From: Maratus speciosus
Lineage: Eukaryota; Arthropoda; Arachnida; Araneae; Salticidae
DNA length: 64,000 bases
Direction: 5' to 3'
NCBI GenBank assembly: GCA_963932465.1
Contig: CAWVRF010001077.1
Location: 434,001 to 498,000, forward strand
Positions within the stretch are counted from its first letter, which is position 1. Every line of letters begins with the position of its first letter. The notes beneath the pieces are model-generated. The model saw only the letters and a program-made list of their open reading frames with translations, was not told where the DNA came from and made no database searches. This document shows positions 34,502-43,471 of the stretch, piece by piece. A program made the position numbers and the translations under genes.

Positions 34502-35697
34502 TCCTTTAAATTCTCGCGCCCGTTACATTCACGGGCAGGTGTAGGCTAGTTTTTAGGTGCGTTCATAATTATATAAATACGTAGCACCTATGGTCATCGT
34601 TCAGTCCGTCCGTCCGCCTGTCTGTCTGTCTGTCCGTCCGCATATGACACAGCAAAAACTGCCCAACGGAATGGTCTGAAATTTAAATACATAATTGTTG
34701 AAAAATTTTGTCAAGTGATTTCCAATTTCATGAAAATCGGATGTATACTTTAATAACAGGGACAGTCAAAAGTTTTCTGTTACATTACGGTCAATGGGAA
34801 AAAATTATTGCAAGTGCATTTTAATGATGTTACAGCCCTCCGAATGGTCTGAAATTTTATATATATAATTGTTGCGACATTTTGTCGACTCATTTCAAAT
34901 TTTATGAAAATCGGATGTATAGTTTAATTACAGGGACAGTAAAAGAAAAATATTTTTATTGCGGCCAATTGGAAAAAATTATTGCAAGTGCATTTTAAGC
35001 ATGTTATAGACTTCCGAATGATCTGAAATTTTAAATGTATAATTGTTGCTAAATTTTGTCGAGTCATTTCAAATTTTACGAAAATCGGATTTATAGTTTA
35101 ATTACAGGGACAGGCAAAACTTTTCTTTTACATTACGTCCAATTGGAAAAAATTATTGCAAGTACATTTTAATGAAGTTACATCCTTCGAAATGGTCTGA
35201 AATTTTAAATATATAATTGTTCGTAAATTTTGTCGAGTCATTTCAAATTTTATGTTAATCGGATGTATAGTTTAATTACAGGGACAGTCAAAATTTTTTC
35301 GTTACATTAAGGCCAATGGGAAAAAATTATTTCAAGTGCATTTTAATGATGTTACAGCCTTTCGAATAGAATGAAATTGATATGCACTTATGAACTGCTG
35401 TAAAATATACGTCCAGTGCAATATGCGGTGCAAAAAAATATTTATAAAACTAGTTATAGCACGAACGCACCTCATTTGCCACGTTTGACGAGCAATTTCC
35501 AACTTGTTTGGTATTATTATTATTCAGATTGTTTGATCCTACCAGTTTTTTAAAACAGTGTAATTGGGTTTATTCTTGCATCACTTTATGTGTCATTAAA
35601 TATGGTGACTAATTCTAGTTCAAAAAAGTGGTGGCAAACAAACAATCTGAATTAAAAAAAAATAACTTACACTAATCGGGCGCGACACTTAAGGGCG
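34502..35697. mobile_element. TTAA MITE carrying the AGGTGCG element
   Basis: TTAA at 34498-34501 and 35698-35701; ends TCCTTTAAATTCTCGCGCCC and GGGCGCGACACTTAAGGGCG. The interior is split by 34550-35490. The remaining right half has the usual CCTACCAGTTTTTT and AAAAAAGTGGTGG arms. Confidence 0.65.
34550..35490. mobile_element. AGGTGCGTTCG element, four-unit copy
   Basis: Inverted relative to 9628-10052. After a GTCCGTCCGTCC/CTGTCTGTCTGTC tract it contains about four tandem units of roughly 175 bp, each starting near AATGGTCTGAAATTT (about 34673, 34852, 35018, 35190) and containing CAGGGACAG. It ends with the same CACCTCATTTGCCACGTTTG as the other copy. Confidence 0.75.
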
Positions 35698-35729
35698 TTA
35701 AAAGCTTTATACGGATTTGTTAATAAATC

Positions 35730-36010
35730 TTAATTTGGGATATACAGGGTTTAAAAACCACGTTTAAAAACTTTCTACTGATCAATAATTTGTGCAATAA
35801 TTATATTATTGACATAAGTATATTGATCAGAACATGCTTAATAGTACAACAGTATCTATATTACAAATTAAAAACATTTCTGCGAGTAAGGCACACCTCA
35901 TATCGACGTTGGCAACAATCTGAAAAATCAATTTCGTTTCTTTTCCAAATTTATTAACTTCGAAATTTCAATTTTTCACACCACGAAAAGGAAAAAGTGT
36001 ATTTTCATAT
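35730..36010. repeat. Macro-repeat copy C (partial)
   Basis: Matches A and B over CTGATCAATAATTTGTGCAA, CTCATATCGACGTTGGCAAC and the block ending near AAAGTGTATTTTC. It lacks the SINE. The following stretch to 36770 holds nothing recognisable. Confidence 0.5.
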
Positions 36011-36783
36011 GATTTTATTTTTGAAAACTGTATCATAATTTACTTCTTTTTCCTACATGTTCAGAAAATAACAAAATTAAAAGTTTGAGAAATGCAATAA
36101 TTAATAAAATACAAATTTAACAGACAAACTGTGACTTAATTAATGAAATAAAAAACATAAAAAATACTGCTGGAAATAATGAGATCTCTAGTGATTTATT
36201 TGGCTGATAACGTTCAGCATGTGGCTGATACGAAATTGCCGATTTTAGTAATTTTCAAATTTTGATTCAATAATCTGAGCATCATGAAAGTTCGAAATTT
36301 TTAAGGTCCTGTGTTGTGGTTTTGCCGGAATTAGAACTACTAAAAATCGGGACATTTGAAGTATTTATGGGAAGGATTTTTTTCGTCGAGACAACGTGTT
36401 ACTGCAGCCATGAATAATTCTAAAGTCATATTGACCAATAAATTTCGAGTTTATTGCAATTTTTTTTCTAAACATCTCACAATTTCTATTTTTACAACGT
36501 CGAATAAAGAAATGAACTTTCAAATGCATTTTTTTAAATTGTATCTCAATTTATTGATTTTTATTGCCTTAAAAATAATATTCAAGCATAATATGTTCTA
36601 AAAAATATCCCTATCTCTTGAAGGCTGATTACGATGTATCCATTTGCACTAAAAACAATATAAATAGTTCATCATTTATTTGCTGCTAATATTCTATAAC
36701 GGAATTAAAGCTCCAGCAATAAATGAACAGACATTTAAATGAAATACAAACTTATCAGACGTGTTTTCGAAATACACACTTAA

Positions 36784-37213
36784 GAGTCTACACTAGTCAC
36801 TCAAAAACACCCGGATGATAATGTGAATCCTATGGGGAAGTTGTTTTCAAATATCTCGCTTGAATTGTGATATTTTCGAATGATTTTTTTTTACATAGGA
36901 TAGCTGAGGACGAACTACAACCGGACTAGTTTTTACTTTTTTGATTTTGGTTATAGTTTTTTACATTAGAATAGTTTCAATTTCAGAACCGGTTCAAACC
37001 GGTTCCGAAAGTAAAGGTAATTAAATATATATATATATATATGAAACCAAAATCAAAAACTCAAAACTAGCCCGGTTGTAGATCGTCCTCAGCTATCCTA
37101 TGCAAAGAAAAAATCATTCGAAAATATCGAAATTTAAGCGAGATATTTGAAAATAACTTCCCCATAGGATTAACATTATCATCCGGGTCTTTTTGAGTGA
37201 CTAGTGTAGGCTC
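36784..37213. mobile_element. 430-bp palindrome with TTAA target (CTACACTAGTCACTC ends)
   Basis: Arms of about 200 bases: GAGTCTACACTAGTCACTCA on the left, and the same sequence with a T-to-C change at its fourth base on the complementary right. A TA microsatellite (37026-37043) and AACCGGTTCAAACCGGTT lie near the centre. Left TTAA 36780-36783; right ATAA 37214-37217, shared with the next element. A relative lies at 54886-56280. Confidence 0.75.
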
Positions 37214-37217
37214 ATAA

Positions 37218-37451
37218 CCCTCTCGCTGCGCAACCCAAGATATACTACTCGGGCATTCATTTTTCCGTCTAATTAATACTATTTGGTTATCTCCCACCAG
37301 TTATTTTTTAGCGAAAACTTTATCTGACTTTATCAAGACATTTTCCCCGATTACGATAGTCAAAAATTTCTGCTTTAAAGAACCGGTGACAAAGGATTAC
37401 AAATTCTGTAAAAGACGCTCATCGCGAAGAATTACTTACGCAGCGAGAGCG
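37218..37451. mobile_element. TTAA MITE (CCCTCTCGCTGCG ends)
   Basis: Ends CCCTCTCGCTGCGCAACCCA and ACGCAGCGAGAGCG; right TTAA at 37452-37455. Sister of 28258-28495. It directly abuts the preceding palindrome. Confidence 0.75.
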
Positions 37452-37465
37452 TTAAACACTCAAAT

Positions 37466-37638
37466 CATGCTTGCCAGTTTGGCCTCCACTTTTAGTCAGA
37501 AAATTCCAATTCACACCAGAAAGTACAAAGGTATTTTTATTTAGTTTTCTTGATTGCTCAAAGAAAAAAAAATCTCGGAAAGTTCCGGTCTGAGGTCATA
37601 ATTTCGGTACAAAAATGGGGGCCAAACTGGCAACCTTG
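37466..37638. mobile_element. hAT-like MITE (TTGCCAGTTTGGCC ends)
   Basis: Ends CATGCTTGCCAGTTTGGCC and GGCCAAACTGGCAACCTTG with a perfect 8-bp duplication ACTCAAAT (37458-37465, 37639-37646). Inner CACACCAGAAAGTAC and mirror. A left-end relative sits at about 46011 and similar arms are buried at 45480-45870. Confidence 0.85.
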
Positions 37639-37683
37639 ACTCAAATGATCAAAAAAGAGCTGTTACATTCCATCGCCTATTAA

Positions 37684-37890
37684 CTCCTGGCGCGGCCAGA
37701 GTTCGTACGGGTCAAAGAATTCAGGGCATTTTAGGTGTTTTAGTACCAGAATTATCGTAAAGTACTGGTCACTATATCTGAAGATAGAATTTTTTTTTTA
37801 TTCATTAAATAAGGAAAATATTTCTTTACGAAAATTCTGGTAACAGTTGCTTCAGCTTGAAAGTCCTTGAAGGCTACGAACCCTGACGGC
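37684..37890. mobile_element. Possible TTAA MITE next to the Tigger remnant
   Basis: TTAA at 37680-37683 followed by CTCCTGGCGCGGCCAGAGTT. The interior has ACCAGAATTATCGTAAAG and mirror CTTTACGAAAATTCTGGT around TTCATTAAATAAGG. The right terminus is not clear. Confidence 0.45.
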
Positions 37891-38122
37891 AAATAGTAGC
37901 CGGATAACAAAAAAGCCGGATAGGCCGGAGTTCAATAAATATTTACTCACTGCCTACCCTGCCCCCGCGATGATATTATAAACACATGTTACTCATTTTA
38001 AGATCAATTTTACGTATACAATCCTTACAGTTTCAAAATAAGCAAAATATTAACGTAAAACATGAGTATAATTCGTAAAAAAAATGAGTAAATCTTATTT
38101 TACCGTTTATTAATAAACGATT

Positions 38123-40118
38123 TCACAAATATGAAAAGTTCTGCATAAGATAAAAGAGTCGAAGCTTACAATTTTTATTTTCTGAAAAGTCTTTTATAGA
38201 TGACTGCTTCACCCTGTTAGATTTCTTCCACGACGCAGTGCCCCTCCATTTACGCAAGCTGGTGATATCAGTTGGCGTTGCTTTCGTCTGCTTACCAATG
38301 TATTGCAGTGGTGCCTCAATCATCTTGAAGCCTTCCAAATGTGTGATGAGATTTTTCGTGCCATCCTCCTCCTCTTTTTTTTCTATTAATTCTTCCTGTG
38401 TCACCATTTCTACAAAATCGTTGTCAGTAAATTCATTAACTTCGTCGTTTGCCATTAAATCTATGATGGCTTCTGCATCGACATTGTCAGAGGCCGGTAT
38501 ATTTTTCAGCTCCGAAAGAAGCTTATCGTTCTCATCGTCTACTTCAGGGATGGCCAACCTGCGGCATGCGTGCCACAGAGATACCAGTATTTATGTAGAG
38601 AAAAAAATACATTGTTTAATTTCACAAGGTCTGCAATTTAAAAAGGACAAAATTACAATTCTTAGGAAGCGGTGTCAAGGGATTTTGAGACAAAAAGTTT
38701 GGCCACCCCTGGTCTACTTCAATTTCCCGCACGGATTTATGCTCACCTTTATGATACAAAAGAATGTCCCAAGACCTTGCAATTACAACGTTTGGAATTT
38801 TTGCCCATGCTCCTGCCACCCAACTTATGACATCTAGCATGTCAACTTTATTCAGAGTGGTTATGTAGTATACATTATTATAAATCGCTGATATCATCGA
38901 ACGGAAAAGATGCCGGCGATACTTTTTCTTTTTAATTTGAAGAACGTCATGGCCCATCGGGTGACAAATAGCCATTACACTGAGTGGCAAAAATTCAACT
39001 TTGATGTCTTCATCTGCGAGTTCATCAATGGACGGATGCGAAGCAGCGTTGCCAAATTGGGGAATTTTTTTTGTCACCGCTGTCATTGTTGATTGTCACC
39101 GCTTTTTTTGAAATAGAAATATTCGGCCTATTTAAAATTAGATTAAAAATTCCTAAAATAAGGCGAATTTTACTATTTTAAAAAAAGTGGTGACAGTCAA
39201 ATAATCGGAATTAAAAAAGCCCCCAATCTGGCAACATTGATGCGAAGTTGCAGAGCTTTTCTTGGCAAATTTTTGTCTTTCAAATGTTTTTCTACAGTCG
39301 GTACGAACTCATTTTGGAACCAGCTTTTAAAGATCTGTGAATTCATCCAAGCTTTCTTTTGATGCGCGTAATATAGGGGTAGTAATTCCTGAATTTTCAG
39401 TTTTTTTTTAAAGCTCTAGTTTTGTTTGCCTTTCTTATTAAATTCAACCTAAGCTTATGGTTGCCGGTTGCATTACTGTAAGTCGATATGATGACTCATT
39501 CCTTGCTTTTCTTGTATCCTGCAGCAGCGGCTTCTTTCTTTGGTGCAAGTGTTTTTGTAGTGAGCATCTTTTAGTTTAAACTTGTCTTATCGAAATTGTA
39601 CAACTGCTCCCGAGAAATTACCTCCTGTTGAATAAGCTTAGCCAGATAGTCTTTGAACAAAGATACAGCCTGTTTATCATCAGATAAAGCCTCCCTACTT
39701 ATGGTAATCTGACGATTACCGAATCTTTTTTAAGCGATCTAACCATCCATTACTGGCAGTAAATTCTGAAACTTCTCCTACTAATAAACGGGAAAATCGC
39801 AATGCTTTTTCCTGCAGTATCGGCCCAGTAACAGGCAAGCCATTTTTTCTTAAGCGTCGATGACACAAAAATAAAATTTCCTCGAATTATTTATTCTTAC
39901 CTTTTTGCATGGTTTTTCTTTTTATCATTCCACTTCCACTGTCTTGTGCAGCAGACTGCTTTTCTATTTCTGCTTGATTTTTTTCCAGTCACCTACACTA
40001 CTTTTATTAACTTCAAAATCCGAAGCAATGGTTTTTGAATTACCCCAGACTGCAGTCGATTTATAGCGCGTAGTTTCTCCTCCATAGTCAATGCAACCTT
40101 TTTTCGTTTATCATCCAT
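38123..40118 (-). pseudogene. Tigger/pogo-family transposase pseudogene
   Basis: Minus-strand remains of a DD29-30D pogo/Tigger transposase. It starts at ATG 40118 (MDDKRKKVALTMEEKLRAI), an N-terminal helix-turn-helix region. Downstream QLYNFDKTSLN (about 39590) is the degenerate first catalytic motif (normally NFDETGL.W, here with a stop where Trp stood). YKKSKE and NATGNHKLRLNLIRKANK follow. NAASHPSIDELADEDIKVEF and FLPLSVMAICHPMGHDVLQ at about 38950-39040 are the second/third catalytic block, cut by the MITE at 39044-39239. WVAGAWAKIPNVVIARSWD is the conserved C-terminal segment. The acidic tail ends at 38123. Frameshifts and stops throughout show it is dead. Confidence 0.85.
39044..39239. 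mobile_element. hAT-like MITE inserted in the Tigger transposase
   Basis: Ends CAGCGTTGCCAAATTGGGGA and CCAATCTGGCAACATTG with a perfect 8-bp duplication ATGCGAAG (39036-39043, 39240-39247). Same family as 2398-2587 and 6112-6298. It lies just before the DNA(A/P)SHP catalytic segment of the host pseudogene. Confidence 0.9.
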
Positions 40119-40393
40119 TTTGTTAATCTTCAATAAATAAACACAAAGCACACTAAAAGACTATGCGAACGTGACTAGGAATAGCGACAAATAACGTCTG
40201 CACTTGTTAACATCCCAAGCACAGCTGGTGAAACAGGTTATAAAGCCTTAACCACCTCCTCCCTTCCTGCCTGTCATTGCTCTGTTATTGCATTCCGCAA
40301 TCCCTTCTAGCTCTTTACTCCATCAATCAGCACTTTCCGACGGACGGGAACCTGCCTGTCTCGGCCGCTTAAAGCATTCCTTATTTCTTTTAC

Positions 40394-40430
40394 TAGGCCG
40401 GATAGTCACGAGCCGGATATCGCAGGCCTC
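40394..40430. repeat. Terminal region of the Tigger element
   Basis: GGCCGGATAGTCACGAGCCG followed by GATATCGC has the spaced CCGGAT repeats typical of pogo/Tigger ends. At the other side (37897-37927) GCCGGATAACAAAAAAGCCG also reads CCGGAT on the plus strand, so the two ends look direct rather than inverted. Confidence 0.5.
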
Positions 40431-40467
40431 AAAACACCTTACCTATGAATAAAGTTCATATCAAAAT

Positions 40468-40480
40468 ATCAAAGTTCTTA
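40468..40480 (+). repeat. Left 13-bp target-site duplication of the Penelope-like element
   Basis: ATCAAAGTTCTTA, repeated exactly at 42935-42947. Confidence 0.75.
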
Positions 40481-40539
40481 GCGAAACAGCACCGAAAACT
40501 GGCGATGTGAAGCAATTAAAATAATAAAACTTTGTAAAA

Positions 40540-42507
40540 AATCACCATAAAATATCCTGATGTAACAACGCTATTTTGGAAAAAAAAGTTTTCTTCTCTT
40601 CTGACTTCTAATTCTTCTGCTCCTAGTATTTCTCCTCTTGAGCAAAATTATGTTGTCAATTTATCTTCTCATACTCTTACTGATTCTCAGCGTGATGTTC
40701 TCTCACTTGGCTTGAATTTTTCGTGCATTTCTAAGCCTTCTATTCCGAACTTAATTGCTCCCATTGAACATTCTTTCAAAAACAGTAAAATTTCTTCTGA
40801 TCAACTTGATTCTCATCGCTGTCTTTTGGCTAATGTCATTTCTTCCAATAAATCTTTTAAAAAGTCTAATATTTCTTCTTCTCAGAAATCTGCTGTCAGT
40901 AAACTTAATTCCGTTCCTAACCTTCTTATTACTAAGGCTGATAAAGGCGGTCAAACAGTTCTTCTCAATAAATCTGATTATATTTCCCACGTTGAATCTA
41001 TGTTAAACCCTGGTCCATATTCCAAATTAAAAAATGATCCTTCTACTAAGCATTTATCTGATATCAAGCATGTCATTAAAACTTCTGTCTTTCTTAATGA
41101 TAACACCAAACGTTTGGTAACCCCTTCTATCGCTAATTGTGCTCGTTTCTATGTTCTTCCTAAGGTCCATAAACGTACTCTTTCCTTTCGCCCTATCGTT
41201 TCCAATTTTGGTACTGCTTCTTATAAATTTACTAAGTTCCTTTCTAAGTTACTCGCTCCTTTATCTTCCACTAACTTTCACACCGTGAAAAACTCTTCTG
41301 ACTTTGTTGATAAAATTAAACGCCTTTCTTCTTGCAATTATATAATGGTTTCCTTAGAAGTTAAATCCCTTTTCACTAACGTACCTGTTCAAGGGGAATT
41401 GATTGTTTGAAAAGAAGGCTGCGCGAATTTCATTACTCTTCCATTGAGATTGATGAAATCCTGCATTTATTTAGTATTTGTGTCAGGCAAACTGTTTTCC
41501 AGTTTAATAATTCTTTCTTTTCTCAAACTGAGAGTTTGGCCATGGGTAATCCACTGTCTCCTCTTTTATGTGATATTTATATGCATTTTGTTGAAGAAAA
41601 ACTCTTCAGTTTATATAAGTTTCCTTTCTGGCTTAGGTATGTTGGTGATACTTTTTAATTCCTTCTGACCTGGGCTTTCTAATCTCATTTCTCTTGTTAA
41701 TTCTGTTGATCCTTGTATTCAATCAATTATCTTCCTTTCCTTGACGTCTTGGTTTCGAAACACCCAGATCGGTTCTCTACCTCCGTTTATAGAAAACCTT
41801 TCGCTGTCTCTCTTCCTCCTCATGCTCTTTCAAATCATCCTCCTCAACAAAAAGTGGCGTCCTTTTATACTTTTGTTTTTAGGGCGTTACGCATTTGTTC
41901 TGACACTGCTCTGAATAATAAAATTAATTATCTCAAATCTTTTGCCCTTGCTCGTGGTTATGATGTCTCTTTGATTGATAAAGCTTTGTATAAATTTAAT
42001 AAGCCTAAGCGTCCTTTTTCGGATTCAAATAATCCTCCTAATTTTAACTCTATAATAGTTCTGCACTTTTATTCTCTTCTCTGTTTTAAAATTGCTAAAA
42101 TCCTTTCTCGTTTTAATTTTAACGTTATCTTTGAACCTATTAATAAAATTAAATTCTCTTCTCTAAAAGATCCTATACCTACTGAGAACTGGTGGGGTGT
42201 TTATTTTATTCCTTGCTCTTGCAATTTAGGCTATATTGGTCAAACAAAGAGAGCTTTAAAATTCAGATTAGGCGAGCATCAGAGGTATATTGCAAATCAA
42301 GAAATCTCCAAATCTTCGATTGCTTTTCACTTTTGTTCTTCCAGTCATTGTTTCAATTTCTCCATGGCCAAAATTATTTCTTCCCCTGCCTCTCCCTCTC
42401 ACTTGGATTTTCATGAAGCATATTTTATTTCTAAAAATTCTGCTAATTTTGTCAATGATCTCCCATCATCTCCTTTCCTATCTCCAGCGTGGAAATTACT
42501 TTTGTAA
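40540..42507 (+). pseudogene. Penelope-like reverse transcriptase/GIY-YIG endonuclease, broken ORF
   Basis: Open without a clear ATG from about 40540; the N-terminal LSLGLNFSCISKP at 40700 and LLITKADKGGQTVLLNKSDY at 40925 are typical of the family. Reverse transcriptase motifs follow: FYVLPKVHK, RPIVSNFGTASY, then VSLEVKSLFTNVP at about 41350, where the expected catalytic Asp is Glu. A one-base frameshift occurs near 41395. AMGNPLSPLLCDIYM then WLRYVGDTF at 41632-41655 shows YVGD in place of YVDD, followed at once by a TAA stop. A short deletion and frameshift precede LPFLDVLVSK (about 41730). The GIY-YIG domain is well kept: FIPCSCNLGYIGQTKRALKF and RLGEHQ at 42207-42285. The ORF ends at 42507. 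It cannot encode an active enzyme as read. Confidence 0.85.
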
Positions 42508-42833
42508 TTCTTTTTCCTCTTCTCTTGTTCCTTCTTTTTATTTTGTTAATAATAATAAAAAAGGATCGTTTGGTTTTTTCTTGTTTTATTCTTTTATATT
42601 ACTTTCTTTATTATTATTATTATTTATATTTTTTAATTTACTTCTTTTATTTTATTTTAATTTTGTTTATTTCTTTTATCTCCATTCTTCCCTATCAATT
42701 TCTCTTCTATCTTTTTGGCAACACATTTCTCTTCAGCATGTGTTCCTTTCAGCTAGCGCCATCTGTCGCATTCTTCGCAACATTCTCTACCTTTCAGTTC
42801 ATTTTCGATCTTGTCCGCTTACGGAGATGTGTT

Positions 42834-42887
42834 TCATGTAGCTGACGACGAGCTGTTATATTTTTAGCTCGAAACGCGTCCTATGTA
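42834..42887 (+). ncRNA. Candidate minimal type I hammerhead ribozyme of the Penelope-like element
   Basis: The conserved hammerhead core can be read in order: CTGACGA (42842-42848; CUGANGA with N = C), stem II GAGCT paired with AGCTC (42850-42854 with 42866-42870), then GAAA (42871-42874), a very short stem III (AC and GT around GC) and the cleavage triplet GTC (42878-42880). Stem I forms between ATGTAG before the core and CTATGT after the cleavage site (six pairs, two of them G-U). Type I hammerheads with a very short stem III are known in Penelope-like terminal repeats. One extra C (42849) at the base of stem II departs from the consensus. Its place 330 bases downstream of the GIY-YIG ORF and just before the terminal inverted repeat fits. 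Confidence 0.65.
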
Positions 42888-42934
42888 TTGTTTTTATTTT
42901 ATGGTGATTTTTACATAGTTTTATTATTTTAATT

Positions 42935-42947
42935 ATCAAAGTTCTTA
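42935..42947 (+). repeat. Right 13-bp target-site duplication of the Penelope-like element
   Basis: ATCAAAGTTCTTA, identical to 40468-40480. Confidence 0.75.
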
Positions 42948-43197
42948 CCTATCAATAATCTTAAGGGTAAATTTCGCTAATATAAGGGTAAATTACGCTT
43001 TAGAGATACATGATTTCGAAATATTAGTAGGGACAGTAAAATTTATCCTGTACACTTCGAGCCTTACCTTTTTCAATCGCAAAAATCATACGATTAAGGA
43101 AAACAAAAATCCCCATTCGAAAAAAATTGTACCCAAAACTCTCTACGTACTCTTTTATATAATAGAATTTTAAAAAGTATGGTAAAAATACAATTAA

Positions 43198-43447
43198 CCC
43201 TTTCCACGCGAGAGGTGATTCTCGCTGACCACTAGTGTCCCGCGTTAGTTGGGGCTTCAAACGCTCCGGACACCAGTATTTCAAGCTAATATATTCCGCC
43301 TTATCTAATGGCCGAATAATCTGTGATAAAAGATGGCGAAATAAACTGTAAGATATAAGTGATGTCCAAAGCATTTGGCGTCCCGATTTACGAGGGATAT
43401 CTGACAACACTAGTGACGATTGAGTGTCACCTCTCGAGTGCAAAGGG
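43198..43447. mobile_element. TTAA MITE (CCCTTTGCACTCGAGAGG family)
   Basis: TTAA at 43194-43197 and 43448-43451. Ends CCCTTTCCACGCGAGAGGTG and CACCTCTCGAGTGCAAAGGG; inner GACACCAGTATTT and mirror around CCGCCTTATCTAATGG. The minus-strand ORF crossing it is palindrome read-through. Relatives at 50165-50890. Confidence 0.85.
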
Positions 43448-43471
43448 TTAAGTTTTATTGAAATATTTTAA

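Larger units (their letters stand above)
40481..42934 (+). mobile_element. Penelope-like retroelement (GIY-YIG type), degenerate
   Basis: The span lies between the 13-bp duplications. An inverted repeat of about 38 bases is present at both ends (40514-40553, starting AATTAAAATAATAAAACTTT; and 42897-42934, ending GTTTTATTATTTTAATT). Terminal repeats, a reverse transcriptase with C-terminal GIY-YIG endonuclease and a ribozyme-like motif are characteristic of Penelope-like elements. Confidence 0.85.

Noticed and set aside
38238..38837. 199-residue plus-strand ORF
   Set aside because: It lies antisense to the Tigger transposase remnant, whose minus-strand reading has clear family motifs.
40751..41006. 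ORFs on both strands over the Penelope-like N-terminal region
   Set aside because: Shadow frames of the reverse transcriptase.
42290..42841. 183- and 118-residue plus-strand ORFs rich in F, L and Y
   Set aside because: They overlap the Penelope-like ORF in other frames and run through T-rich 3' sequence; composition is that of AT-rich noise.
43024..43443. 139-residue minus ORF, similar to the one at 50321-50761
   Set aside because: Their resemblance comes from both crossing copies of the same palindromic TTAA element, not from a conserved protein.
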